From contig JAYZQT010000006.1 in the NCBI GenBank assembly GCA_036136335.1, positions 62,001 through 126,000 on the forward strand: a DNA stretch of 64,000 nt, given 5' to 3'. The DNA comes from JAYZQT01 sp036136335 (GTDB lineage: Bacteria; Pseudomonadota; Alphaproteobacteria; MPNO01; UBA830). Position 1 is the first letter of the stretch; each line of letters begins with the position of its first letter. The notes under the pieces are model-generated. The model made no database searches and was not told where the DNA came from. It was given only the letters and a program-made list of their open reading frames with translations. This document shows, piece after piece, positions 1 through 8,891 of this stretch. Position numbers and translations under genes: made by a program.

Positions 1-752
1 CGCCCAAAGCCCGGTGCACGCTTAATCGCCGCGACGACATACGCCTGCGCACGCTGGACAGCTGCCGGCATCAACAGCCCCTGTGCCAAACCCGTGGCAA
101 TCGAAGAAGCGAGTGTGCAGCCAGTACCATGTGTATGACGGGTGTCTACGCGTGCTACTTCAAATAGATGAAATCCATCCCCGTCCAGAAGAACGTCACT
201 AAGTGTATTTCCATGCAGATGTCCGCCCTTCACCAGCACCGCGTTGGGTCCAAATTCCATCAGTGCGTCCGCCGCAGATTTCATATCATCGACCGAGACG
301 ATTGATCTATCAAGAAGACTTTCCGCCTCTGGGATGTTAGGGGTGATGAGAAATGCGCGAGGTAGTAACTCGTCGCGAAGAGTGGAGACCGCTTCGCCGC
401 ACAACAGAGGTTTTCCACCCTTGGCCATCATTACGGGATCCACCACAATAGGAATACCGGGAGCGTGTTTATCGGTCTCCTCGCAAACGGCTTGTATTAC
501 CATAGCGTCTTGGAGCATTCCCGTTTTCAGTATGTCAGCGCCAATGTCGTGAAGAACCACCTGAATCTGTTGTCGGATAAACGGAATTTCAATTGTCGAA
601 ACACCAAAAACCCCTTCTGTGTTCTGTGCCGTCAATGCCGTTATCGCGGTTGAAGCAAAACCACCCAACGCCGTTACAGACTTAATGTCCGCCTGTATCC
701 CGGCGCCTCCCCCAGAGTCAGAGCCCGCAATAATCAGTACGCGGCCTTTCAT
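1..752 (-). CDS. thiD: Hydroxymethylpyrimidine/phosphomethylpyrimidine kinase ThiD (3' end outside window)
   Basis: ThiD phosphorylates HMP and HMP-P in the cytoplasm to make the pyrimidine half of thiamine. My translation of the minus strand starts MKGRVLIIAGSDSGGGAGIQ, the substrate-binding start typical of this ribokinase-fold family. Near the window edge it shows HTHGTGCTLAS, the family's anion-hole motif with the catalytic Cys. The frame is open to base 1, giving about 250 codons; the family is usually about 265-270, so only the last few residues are missing. The start codon overlaps the glmM stop as ATGA, so the two genes are probably translationally coupled. ThiD is the last visible gene of the long minus-strand block. 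thiE lies at 19996-20640, so thiamine genes occur at two places in the window. Confidence 0.93.
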   Translation of the reverse strand, partial: MKGRVLIIAGSDSGGGAGIQADIKSVTALGGFASTAITALTAQNTEGVFGVSTIEIPFIRQQIQVVLHDIGADILKTGMLQDAMVIQAVCEETDKHAPGIPIVVDPVMMAKGGKPLLCGEAVSTLRDELLPRAFLITPNIPEAESLLDRSIVSVDDMKSAADALMEFGPNAVLVKGGHLHGNTLSDVLLDGDGFHLFEVARVDTRHTHGTGCTLASSIATGLAQGLLMPAAVQRAQAYVVAAIKRAPGFG

Positions 753-2107
753 CTCTTATCTGTGCCCGACACTTGTGCAATTGCGGCTATGACCTCCTCC
801 ACAACATCATGTACAATCGCGTGATCTTCACCTTCGACCATTACACGTATAACGGGTTCGGTTCCGGACTTGCGGATCAATATTCGACCCGTGTTCCCTA
901 GTCTCGTCTCGCAGGATTTAACCGTGTTGACCACAGCATGGTGTTCAAGTGGAGCAGAGTTACCATAACATACGCTTTCGATGATCTGGGGTAGCGGTTC
1001 GAAACGTCGCCCGACTTCGCTAAGCTTGCGTTCCGAGCGAACAATCACTGCCAACATTTCCAGTGCTACAATTAGCCCGTCACCGGTTGTGGCATAATCA
1101 CTAAGAACAATGTGACCAGACTGCTCGCCGCCAACGTTAAACCCGGCCGCCCGCATGTGCTCGACCACATATCTGTCGCCAACCTGAGTGCGCTCCAATA
1201 ATAGTCCGATCCCCTGCAGATAGCGCTCGAGGCCCAAGTTTGACATGACCGTTGCGACGATGCCACCGCCCTTGAGACGACCCGCCTTATGCCACGAGGC
1301 TGCAACAGTCGCCATAAGCTGATCACCATCCAGCAACGTTCCGGTTTCGTCGGCAATCACCACCCGATCGCCATCACCATCCAGCGCAATCCCGATATCG
1401 GCCCCATGTTCGACCACCATGTGACACATTGTTTGGGGTGCGGTGCTGCCGCAGGACAAATTGATGTTGAAGCCATCAGGAACAACGCCGATAGGGATAA
1501 CTTCCGCCCCAAGCTCCCAAAGGGTTTTGGGTGCAACCTTGTAGGCAGCACCGTTTGCACAGTCGATTACGATCTTTAACCCGTCAAGGCGTAACTCCTT
1601 CGGAAAGGTGTTCTTTACAAATTCGATATAACGGCCCTCAGCGTCATCCAACCTCTCGGCACGGCCTAAATCGGAGGGCCCAGCTAGATCCGCCACCATA
1701 TTGGTTTCGATCATACCTTCGATCATTTCTTCGGTTTCGTCAGACAGTTTGTAACCGTCAGGTCCAAATAGCTTCACTCCGTTATCTTGGAATGGATTAT
1801 GCGACGCTGAAATCATAACACCAAGATCCGCCCGCAAGCTGCGCGTCAACATAGAAACGGCCGGGGTTGGCATCGGGCCAGCGAAAGTAACATCCATCCC
1901 CATCCCTATGAATCCCGCCGCGAGGGCTGGTTCTAGCATATAACCCGACAAACGAGTGTCCTTTCCAATAACAACGGTTTGTCGATGTTCGCCACGCATA
2001 AATACCTTTCCAGCCGCCATCCCTACACGCAAAGCTGTTTCAGCAGTCATTGGTTCTATGTTCGCCGTGCCGCGGATCCCATCCGTTCCAAAATACGTCC
2101 GCGCCAT
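749..2107 (-). CDS. glmM: Phosphoglucosamine mutase GlmM
   Basis: GlmM interconverts glucosamine-6-phosphate and glucosamine-1-phosphate, the step that feeds UDP-GlcNAc for peptidoglycan and lipopolysaccharide. The 452-aa protein has the full alpha-D-phosphohexomutase architecture. It opens with YFGTDGIRG, carries the phosphoserine loop ISASHNP with the active Ser at residue 102, and has the metal loop DGDGDR at 243-248. The sugar-binding GGEQSGH and the phosphate-binding RKSGTEPVIRV near the C terminus are also present. Length and Ser position match the E. coli enzyme. It lies downstream of folP after an 84-bp gap and overlaps thiD by 4 bp. The order ftsH-folP-glmM is common in proteobacteria. 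Confidence 0.97.
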   Translation of the reverse strand: MARTYFGTDGIRGTANIEPMTAETALRVGMAAGKVFMRGEHRQTVVIGKDTRLSGYMLEPALAAGFIGMGMDVTFAGPMPTPAVSMLTRSLRADLGVMISASHNPFQDNGVKLFGPDGYKLSDETEEMIEGMIETNMVADLAGPSDLGRAERLDDAEGRYIEFVKNTFPKELRLDGLKIVIDCANGAAYKVAPKTLWELGAEVIPIGVVPDGFNINLSCGSTAPQTMCHMVVEHGADIGIALDGDGDRVVIADETGTLLDGDQLMATVAASWHKAGRLKGGGIVATVMSNLGLERYLQGIGLLLERTQVGDRYVVEHMRAAGFNVGGEQSGHIVLSDYATTGDGLIVALEMLAVIVRSERKLSEVGRRFEPLPQIIESVCYGNSAPLEHHAVVNTVKSCETRLGNTGRILIRKSGTEPVIRVMVEGEDHAIVHDVVEEVIAAIAQVSGTDKR

Positions 2108-2192
2108 TACAAATCACCTCATTACGGGTTCTGGGAAATTACCGACAGGCATTTTTCCATAACCTGCGAACCAATAGATATTATACATTAAA

Positions 2193-3230
2193 CTATGATC
2201 TCCCGTTGCCGGAATTAAAAGCGTTCCAGACGGCAATCGCCTGCCGAGCTTCAGCGACGTCGTGAACACGGTGTATCTGAACGCCGCGGGAGAGCGCAAT
2301 CATTGTGGCTGCAATGGTACCAGACAGCCGTTTACATGGTTTATTGGCGCCCGCCAGCCGTCCAATGAAGCTTTTTCGTGAAACTCCGATGGCTACCGCG
2401 CAGCCAGTACCATGGAACATCGCCGCACGATCCAAAAGATCTATATTATGACCATCATTCTTGCCAAACCCGATGCCGGGATCCACGACAATACGATTCC
2501 TGGGTATTCCAACGCCCATGCAGACCTCTATCCGACGCATGAGCCAATCAAAAATTTCAACTGAGGCGAACTGATACGATGGCGCATGCTGCATTGTCTG
2601 GGGTCGCCCCTGCATATGCATCAGAATGACGGACACGTTAGATGATGCAACGACTTCCAAAGCGTCTGGGTCCCCTGTCAACGCCGTGACGTCGTTAATT
2701 ATGGAGGCACCGGCCTCAATCGCTACCCGCATAACCGAGGCCCGGGACGTATCCACAGAAACCCGCAGGCCGGCGGCGACAGCGGCCTCTATAACCGGCA
2801 AAACGCGGCTGATCTCTTTACTCTCCGACAGAGATGTCGCGCCCGGGCGAGTTGATTCGCCACCGATATCGACAAAATCAACGCCTTCGGACGCGATATG
2901 GTGTGTATGGTCTATAGCTTCCTTGGCCTCTAAAAACCCACCACCCGAAAAACTATCGGGTGTAACATTTACGACCCCCATGACTATTGGTCGCTTGAGT
3001 CCCATTCCCGCGAATGGTAGCCGTTCACCGATCAGCATAGACAAATCTAAATTAACATCGTCAATCGGTGCCATTTGAGTCTCAAATCCTCCATTACTAA
3101 CATTCTTGATTGTTTCAAGTTGCGAAAATCCCAACGCGCCCCCTGCAAGAGGGAGCGCAAGACCTTCAGAAATGGCTTTAAATGCAGTTACCCCGCTTAA
3201 CAGACCTGTGGGGTTAAGACGTTGAATCAT
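2193..3230 (-). CDS. folP: Dihydropteroate synthase FolP with N-terminal extension
   Basis: FolP condenses p-aminobenzoate with dihydropterin pyrophosphate in folate synthesis and is the target of sulfonamides. The DHPS TIM barrel starts with the pterin motif GVVNVTPDSFSGGG at residues 85-98. DIGGESTRPGA follows, then the substrate-loop SVDTSR and the C-terminal GVSRKSFIGR. At 345 aa the protein is longer than the usual 270-290. The first 80 residues (PTGLLSG, ALPLAGGALGFS) resemble an N-terminal segment I recall from Rhodospirillales FolP proteins, so I keep the upstream ATG. It lies between ftsH and glmM, a common arrangement. Confidence 0.94.
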   Translation of the reverse strand: MIQRLNPTGLLSGVTAFKAISEGLALPLAGGALGFSQLETIKNVSNGGFETQMAPIDDVNLDLSMLIGERLPFAGMGLKRPIVMGVVNVTPDSFSGGGFLEAKEAIDHTHHIASEGVDFVDIGGESTRPGATSLSESKEISRVLPVIEAAVAAGLRVSVDTSRASVMRVAIEAGASIINDVTALTGDPDALEVVASSNVSVILMHMQGRPQTMQHAPSYQFASVEIFDWLMRRIEVCMGVGIPRNRIVVDPGIGFGKNDGHNIDLLDRAAMFHGTGCAVAIGVSRKSFIGRLAGANKPCKRLSGTIAATMIALSRGVQIHRVHDVAEARQAIAVWNAFNSGNGRS

Positions 3231-3306
3231 TGAAAATTAGGGTCTCGTGGAAACTTGGAGTTACCGAAACACGTTGCCATAAAGGGAAGTCCGGCCAGCC
3301 CTAATG

Positions 3307-5244
3307 TCAGGTACCCGGTTGCGGTTCGGGATTCATCGCGCCCGGATCCCCCCGGCTCTTCGATTTTTTTCCGGACGTAGGAACAGAGGTTTTAGGACCT
3401 GCGGACCCTGCTGGTGGATCGTCAGCAGAGGGCCGGTAAATTTCCTCACCCCGGAGCAGACATCCGACGTCATCTCCTGACAGGTTCTCATATTCGAGCA
3501 AAGCGTTTGCAATCGTTTCAAGGTCGGTCCGCCGATCCGACAATACGCGACGGGCCGCGGCTTCAGCCTCTTCGATCAGACGACGAACCTCGGAATCTAT
3601 AAGTTCCGCGGTCTGGTCGGACATATTCTGACGCTGGGTTACTGAATGGCCGAGAAATATCTCTTCTTCGTTGTCCGAATACCGCAGTGGCCCCAGTTTG
3701 TCAGAGAATCCAAATTCAGTAACCATCCTCCGCGCCAGACCGGTAGCCTGTTGAATATCATTTCCAGCGCCAGTAGTAACGTTTTCCTCACCAAATATCA
3801 TTTCTTCAGCAACCCGACCCCCAAACATCATAGCCAACTTGGAGGTAAGCTCTACTTTAGAATAGCCGTATTTATCACGTTCTGGCAGCGACATCGTTAA
3901 ACCGAGCGCCCGGCCCCGCGGGATGATTGTAACCTTATGCAAAGGGTCGTGTTTGGGCATAGAAATCGCGACCAACGCGTGACCCGCCTCATGATACGCA
4001 GTCAGTTTTTTTTCTTCCTCCGTCATTACCATTGAACGGCGTTCAGCTCCCATCATCACCTTGTCTTTTGCGTCTTCAAACTCCGACATGGTAACCAAGT
4101 GCTTGTTTTTCCGCGCAGCTAGCAGCGCAGCTTCGTTCACCAGATTGGCAAGATCAGCTCCCGAGAATCCGGGCGTGCCGCGAGCAATAATCTTGGCATC
4201 GACATCGGGGGCCAACGGCACCTTTTTCATGTGAACCTTAAGGATCATTTCTCGACCGAGAACGTCCGGATTAGGAACCGTGACTTGGCGATCGAAGCGG
4301 CCTGGGCGCAATAACGCAGGATCGAGCACGTCGGGGCGATTGGTTGCAGCAATCAAAATTACGCCTTCGTTTGCCTCAAACCCATCCATTTCTACCAACA
4401 ATTGGTTGAGAGTCTGTTCGCGTTCGTCGTTTCCGCCACCCAGACCAGCACCACGGTGGCGCCCGACCGCGTCAATCTCATCTACGAAGATTATGCACGG
4501 AGCATTTTTCTTGCCTTGTTCAAACATATCCCGCACGCGGCTTGCACCAACGCCCACGAACATTTCGACAAAATCGGAACCAGATATCGTGAAAAAAGGC
4601 ACATTTGCTTCACCAGCAATTGCGCGGGCCAGAAGCGTCTTTCCGGTCCCCGGGGGACCAACTAGCAGAACCCCCTTTGGTATCTTCCCACCCAAACGTT
4701 GGAATTTTTGGGGATCGCGCAAAAATTCTACAACCTCTTCCAACTCTTGTTTAGCTTCTTCAATGCCCGCAACGTCTTCGAACGTTATCCTTCCAGCACG
4801 CTCCGTCAATAATCGCGCTTTGGATTTACCAAAGCCCATCGCCTTACCACCGCCTGATTGCATCTGCCTCATGAAGAAAATCCAGACGCCGATTAGAAGC
4901 AGCATTGGAAACCATGAGATCAATATGTTTAAAATAGATGGCGAACCATCATCCGCAGGCGCCGCGTTGATTATTACCCCTGTTTTATTGAGTTCTTTAA
5001 TGAGATTGGGATCGTCAGGAGAATAGGTAGAAAACGCCCGTCCGTCTTTGCGCGTACCGGTAATTCTGCGGCCTGCGATAGTCACAGAGTCTATTTGTCC
5101 TACCTGTACATCCGCTAAAAATGTAGAATATGGTATTCCCGATTGATCGCTTCTTTCAGAAGGTTGCTGAAACAGGTTAAAAAGTGCCACCAATAGCAAG
5201 CCGATGATGACCCAAAGCGCAAGGTTTTTTCCAAAATTATTCAC
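3307..5244 (-). CDS. ftsH: ATP-dependent inner-membrane zinc metalloprotease FtsH
   Basis: FtsH is a hexameric AAA+ protease of the inner membrane that degrades unassembled membrane proteins and regulators. The 645-aa protein has TM1 at about residues 8-25, a short periplasmic domain and TM2 at about 108-126. The AAA module follows, with Walker A GPPGTGKT near 196-203 and Walker B IIFVDEIDA near 251-259. The pore FVGVGA and the SRH arginines are visible. The zinc site HEAGH is at 418-422. The start is GTG. A better-looking ATG lies 7 bases upstream but out of frame, and it opens a four-codon mini-ORF (MISE-stop) that overlaps the GTG region; it could lower initiation. The C-terminal tail is Pro/Ser-rich and low in complexity. 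Confidence 0.97.
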   Translation of the reverse strand: MNNFGKNLALWVIIGLLLVALFNLFQQPSERSDQSGIPYSTFLADVQVGQIDSVTIAGRRITGTRKDGRAFSTYSPDDPNLIKELNKTGVIINAAPADDGSPSILNILISWFPMLLLIGVWIFFMRQMQSGGGKAMGFGKSKARLLTERAGRITFEDVAGIEEAKQELEEVVEFLRDPQKFQRLGGKIPKGVLLVGPPGTGKTLLARAIAGEANVPFFTISGSDFVEMFVGVGASRVRDMFEQGKKNAPCIIFVDEIDAVGRHRGAGLGGGNDEREQTLNQLLVEMDGFEANEGVILIAATNRPDVLDPALLRPGRFDRQVTVPNPDVLGREMILKVHMKKVPLAPDVDAKIIARGTPGFSGADLANLVNEAALLAARKNKHLVTMSEFEDAKDKVMMGAERRSMVMTEEEKKLTAYHEAGHALVAISMPKHDPLHKVTIIPRGRALGLTMSLPERDKYGYSKVELTSKLAMMFGGRVAEEMIFGEENVTTGAGNDIQQATGLARRMVTEFGFSDKLGPLRYSDNEEEIFLGHSVTQRQNMSDQTAELIDSEVRRLIEEAEAAARRVLSDRRTDLETIANALLEYENLSGDDVGCLLRGEEIYRPSADDPPAGSAGPKTSVPTSGKKSKSRGDPGAMNPEPQPGT

Positions 5245-5341
5245 TGATCATTGTTCCTGAAATTTGTTCGCGACCGCCCCATTCCTAGGGCGAACACTAA
5301 TCTAACAAACCGTTTGTTCATTAAATAATGTGTTGGCCCGG

Positions 5342-6712
5342 TTAAGCAACCCAAAACGGTGGTGATTCAAGAGGCGGCCGACGCCGGATGCCAACGCTAC
5401 TCACAATATTTTCGATGGTTTCATCTATAGAATAAGACAGGTGAGGAACTTCAGCAATCATTTCTCCACCCCATACCGCAGGTAACGCGTAAAGAGCGGA
5501 AACCGGTATGTTACGATACCTATCAATCCTCTCCCTAACCGAAGGCGTTGTCACCAAAACCTGCCATCCCTGCTCGCCAAGCGCTCGGACCTCCATCATA
5601 TTCTTTCGTGGCTGCACGTTTTTGCTGAATTCGAGCTCAAACCGCCCATCCCATATGGCGAACCCGCCCGGTGCAACACTAACTTTTGCCCGAATTGCCC
5701 GATGTTCTCTCTGAACTCGAATAACCTCTCCACGGGCTGAAATTTTGCAACCACCAAGCGTTCGGGTCAGGTCGGTGTCCCGTTCCAGTGCGTTTACAAT
5801 TCGTTCCAGACGCTCGCGCCGCGGAAAATAGTCGCCGCCGCCGATTTTCTGAATTAATGCAGCGATGAGACGGGACGCAACTTCCGCATTGGCATCACGC
5901 CATTCCGTAGCGTCAATATCGGCATAACCCGCCGAATGTAAAACCACAATGCGACGGTAAAGATCACTGGTAGCTGTTTCGTTTTTTGTCCGAACCTCAC
6001 CAAATAAACGGGCTGCAACCGCCACATCTGACAAAGAGACACCCAACTTCTGGAGTCTTTCTACTTGGTGCCTTATCACGGTTCGTGCGTAACGCCGATC
6101 AGCGTTCATGGGGTCTTCGATTGACGGCTGCGCTGCCTCGTCTAAGGTCGCATTGATACGCGAACGCGTTATCGTTAGAAGTGGGCGCACAATGCGAATG
6201 TCACCATGAAAAGCAACCAGTGGCATTGCCGCGAGGCCGTCCGGACCACTTCCCCGGCTCATTCTAAATAGAAAGGTCTCCACCTGATCATTTTGCGTGT
6301 GCCCTACACATAGATCACCGACCCCATTCTCCCGGCACCAATGTTCCATCAATCGGTAGCGGGCTTTGCGTGCTGCAGCCTGAAGGCCGGTCTCTGGCTT
6401 TTTACCGGTCCAACGCAAAATTTGGTGCTCGATACCAATTTTTTTACACCAATTGGCCACCTGTTCCGCCTCTTTTGCAGCGTCTGTTCGCAAGTCATGG
6501 TTAACTGTCAACGCTATTAATGACCGTCCGGTGGTTACGGTCCAGCCACGCAACAACAAAAGAAGGGCCGTGCTGTCAGGCCCACCCGAAACGGCAACCG
6601 CCACTCGGTCCCTACTACAGAACGGCGCGGCGGCTTCCATCAATTGATCGAATTCGTCTTTATTTAGGGCCGTGCAGGTTGAACATATTCCAGAAGAAAT
6701 ATTCAACGGCAC
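5342..6712 (-). CDS. tilS: tRNA(Ile)-lysidine synthetase TilS
   Basis: TilS converts C34 of the CAU-anticodon tRNA-Ile to lysidine so that it reads AUA and accepts isoleucine. The PP-loop ATPase motif SGGPDS sits at residues 42-47. It is followed by TVNHDLR, HTQNDQVETF and the MSRGSGPDGL region typical of the N-terminal domain. The C-terminal half is divergent, as is usual. The 456-aa length is normal. The start chosen is GTG, overlapping the end of cpoB by 10 bp. The order cpoB-tilS-ftsH after the tol-pal genes is a strongly conserved alphaproteobacterial arrangement. Confidence 0.93.
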   Translation of the reverse strand: MPLNISSGICSTCTALNKDEFDQLMEAAAPFCSRDRVAVAVSGGPDSTALLLLLRGWTVTTGRSLIALTVNHDLRTDAAKEAEQVANWCKKIGIEHQILRWTGKKPETGLQAAARKARYRLMEHWCRENGVGDLCVGHTQNDQVETFLFRMSRGSGPDGLAAMPLVAFHGDIRIVRPLLTITRSRINATLDEAAQPSIEDPMNADRRYARTVIRHQVERLQKLGVSLSDVAVAARLFGEVRTKNETATSDLYRRIVVLHSAGYADIDATEWRDANAEVASRLIAALIQKIGGGDYFPRRERLERIVNALERDTDLTRTLGGCKISARGEVIRVQREHRAIRAKVSVAPGGFAIWDGRFELEFSKNVQPRKNMMEVRALGEQGWQVLVTTPSVRERIDRYRNIPVSALYALPAVWGGEMIAEVPHLSYSIDETIENIVSSVGIRRRPPLESPPFWVA

Positions 6713-7842
6713 CTAGCCCGACGCAATTCTCGGCCAAGACGCGCTTTCATGCGGACACTCGCTTCGGGGAATTTTTTCTGTAATTTCTGGAATGCCAAAC
6801 AAGCTTCCTTGCGCTTTTCTTGGCGACCCAGTGACATGCCAAGCTTCAGAAGGCTATCAGGGGCTTTGTTTCCGTTAGGAAACTTCTCAAAGCCTTCTGC
6901 AAAGGCGAGACCCGCCTTTACATATTCTGTTCTCACATAAAAGATTTCAGCAAGCCAGTAGTGAGCATTGCTGGTCAGCTTGTTTTGTGGATACATTTCT
7001 ATAAAGGCCTTTAATGCCGCATCGGCTTTTTTGTAGTCGCGCTCAGTCAGCAATAGTGACACCGCATAGTCGTATTGTGATCGGGGTGTGCCTGGTGGCA
7101 ATACCGGTTTGGATACCTTGACCAAATTATTAGGCGGCATGACCGGCACATTTTCGCGCGCTCGAGGAGCAGACGAATCCGTTGAATCTACAGACGCATT
7201 GGGCATAGGGGGCTGTCGGATGGTATTGGGTGGTGTTGCCGATGATGCGTTCCTTAAAGCCCCATCAACCTCCGAGAGACGTTGATCAATTTCCGAGAGG
7301 CGTTGATCAATACCCGACACAAGCTTGTTGAATCGAACTTTGATTTTGTTGAGCCGAATTCGGATTTTTTTCAAATGATTTTCGGTGTCTTCCTCCCGCT
7401 CCGTCAATTGTGTGAGTCTTTTGTCTAACTGGTCGACCCGCGTCAAATTATCTGCGGAGCTGCGGGCCATCCGCACGGTCAATTGGGTGAGTTTGGCTTC
7501 TAACTGGGCGATCCGCGTCGAATTCCGTGCGGACTTGCGGGAAACGGTCGCCATGGCTTCCGCGGCGGCTGGTTTGCGAGGAACAGTCTTTGGCGGCAGA
7601 CCTTTGTAGAAGCGATTTTGTAAGTCAGAAAGTTGACGCTGAAAACTTTTGAGCCATTTAGATGGCGGGGGACTTTTGAAGCGAAGTTCCAAATCAGAAA
7701 GTTCACGCTGAAAACGCTCGAGCCGATTAGACCGGTCTTGGCTATCAGTGTTTTGTGCCCAAGCCGGAAACGGCGAAGCATTCAAAGTCATAACACAGAC
7801 TAACACACAGCAATACCGAAAGATGTTAGAACGAAAAATCAT
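6703..7842 (-). CDS. cpoB: Tol-Pal system protein YbgF/CpoB with long coiled coil
   Basis: CpoB is a periplasmic TPR protein that works with TolA and coordinates outer-membrane constriction with peptidoglycan synthesis at division. Residues 1-29 form a signal peptide ending near FPAWA. Residues of about 35-200 are helical and coiled-coil-like, with repeated units such as RFQRELSDL / SFQRQLSDL and a tandem IDQRLSE-IDQRLSE-VDGAL. A Pro/Ser linker follows, then a C-terminal TPR region (about 250-370) starting SQYDYAVSLLL. The family is usually about 260-330 aa; at 379 aa this one is enlarged by the coiled-coil repeats. It follows pal by 70 bp and runs into tilS. Confidence 0.92.
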   Translation of the reverse strand: MIFRSNIFRYCCVLVCVMTLNASPFPAWAQNTDSQDRSNRLERFQRELSDLELRFKSPPPSKWLKSFQRQLSDLQNRFYKGLPPKTVPRKPAAAEAMATVSRKSARNSTRIAQLEAKLTQLTVRMARSSADNLTRVDQLDKRLTQLTEREEDTENHLKKIRIRLNKIKVRFNKLVSGIDQRLSEIDQRLSEVDGALRNASSATPPNTIRQPPMPNASVDSTDSSAPRARENVPVMPPNNLVKVSKPVLPPGTPRSQYDYAVSLLLTERDYKKADAALKAFIEMYPQNKLTSNAHYWLAEIFYVRTEYVKAGLAFAEGFEKFPNGNKAPDSLLKLGMSLGRQEKRKEACLAFQKLQKKFPEASVRMKARLGRELRRARCR

Positions 7843-7912
7843 GATTCAAAGTCCGCAACCCCGGCTTGAATTAAGCCAACATTAAATAAGGATTCGCCTG
7901 ACAAGAAACCTG

Positions 7913-8731
7913 TCAACCAGCGCCTTTTTCCAAAACCGTCACGCCGCGACGGTTCTGTTTCCAAGCCTCTTCATTCGACATTGGATTGTACGGCCGCTCC
8001 TTGCCGTATGAGATGGTCCTGACCCGGTTGGGGTCAATACCAAGTGCTACCATATAGTCACGAACCGAGTTTGCACGTCGCTCTCCAAGCGCAAGGTTGT
8101 ACTCCCGGGTGCCACGTTCATCGGCGTGCCCTTCAATTGTGACCGAATATATTGAAAACCTTTCAAGCCAGGCGGCCTGATCTTCGATGATGGTGCGAGC
8201 CTCGGGCGACAGGTCGAACCTATCCAACCCAAAAAGTACTCGATCACCAGCACTGTCGACAAAGTCCTGGGTGCTTCCCGGGCCGAGAGCGGGAGCCGTC
8301 TGCGAGGTAACCGCACCAGTAACAGAGCGTCCGGTTTCTGCTGCGGGAGCCGAACGCGACGAAGTTCCGTCACTCGCAGTTCCGTCACTCGCAGTTCCGG
8401 CACTCGCAGTTCCGGCACTCGCAGTTCCATCACTCGCAGTTCCATCACGCGCTGTTCCGTCACTCGCAGTACGATCACTTGCAGTTAGGTCACTCACAGG
8501 TCGTTCACTCGTAGTTCGGTCACCTGTAGTGCGGTCACCTGTAGTTCGGTCACCTGTAGTTCGGTCACCTGTAGTTCGGTCACCTGTAGTTCGGTCACCT
8601 GTAGTTCGATCACCTGTAGTTCGGTCAACTGCAGTTCCGTCACCCGTCACGCTGGAATTGATTTCGGGAGCGGATTCGCATGCCGCAAGGCCCAAGCCAG
8701 CTAACATGCAAAAGACATATGAATAGCGCAT
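7913..8731 (-). CDS. pal: Peptidoglycan-associated lipoprotein Pal with pentapeptide-repeat linker
   Basis: Pal anchors the outer membrane to peptidoglycan and is handled by TolB and TolA. I start at the ATG at 8731, preceded by GGGGA, because it gives a clean lipoprotein signal: MRYSYVF, then LGLAAC with the lipid Cys at residue 18. The C-terminal OmpA domain (VLFGLDRFDLSPEA, GHADERGT, LGERRA) is complete. Between them lies about 95 residues of tandem pentapeptides: seven TTGDR units, then TASDG/TASAG-type units, roughly 19 in all. This is encoded by a 15-bp minisatellite and makes the linker much longer than in ordinary Pal. An upstream in-frame ATG at 8821 exists but would bury the signal peptide. 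Confidence 0.93.
   Translation of the reverse strand: MRYSYVFCMLAGLGLAACESAPEINSSVTGDGTAVDRTTGDRTTGDRTTGDRTTGDRTTGDRTTGDRTTGDRTTSERPVSDLTASDRTASDGTARDGTASDGTASAGTASAGTASDGTASDGTSSRSAPAAETGRSVTGAVTSQTAPALGPGSTQDFVDSAGDRVLFGLDRFDLSPEARTIIEDQAAWLERFSIYSVTIEGHADERGTREYNLALGERRANSVRDYMVALGIDPNRVRTISYGKERPYNPMSNEEAWKQNRRGVTVLEKGAG
8345..8640 (-). repeat. 15-bp minisatellite inside pal
   Basis: The plus strand reads tcacctgtagttcgg over and over at 8518-8640, then diverged 15-bp copies based on tcactcgcagttccg at 8345-8517. All units keep the pal frame, so gain or loss of a unit changes the linker by five residues without breaking the gene. The nearly identical copies at the N-terminal side suggest recent slippage or unequal exchange; the others look older. 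The end coordinates are approximate because edge copies are degenerate. Confidence 0.9.
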
Positions 8732-8891
8732 TAGATTTTTCCCCAGTGCAAACATGGACAAAGCATGGAAAGTTGTGCCGTACAGAATCTTGAGTATCTC
8801 AGGGGCATTATAAAACCACAATATTTTTCAAGGACATATGGCTCAGCTTCCGTCAGTTTCAAACTAAAAGTGATTCGTCAGCAAGGTATTT

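Noticed and set aside
4280..5026. 248-codon plus-strand ORF
   Set aside because: It lies fully antisense to the conserved FtsH AAA domain and is Ser/Pro-rich without motifs.
8345..8640. CRISPR-like regular repetition
   Set aside because: Units are 15 bp, contiguous and without spacers, and they code for the Pal linker.
8187..8726. 179-codon plus-strand ORF full of VRSPV and LAVPS repeats
   Set aside because: It is the antisense reading of the pal minisatellite. The 15-bp unit keeps every frame open, and the minus strand has a clear lipoprotein with an OmpA domain.
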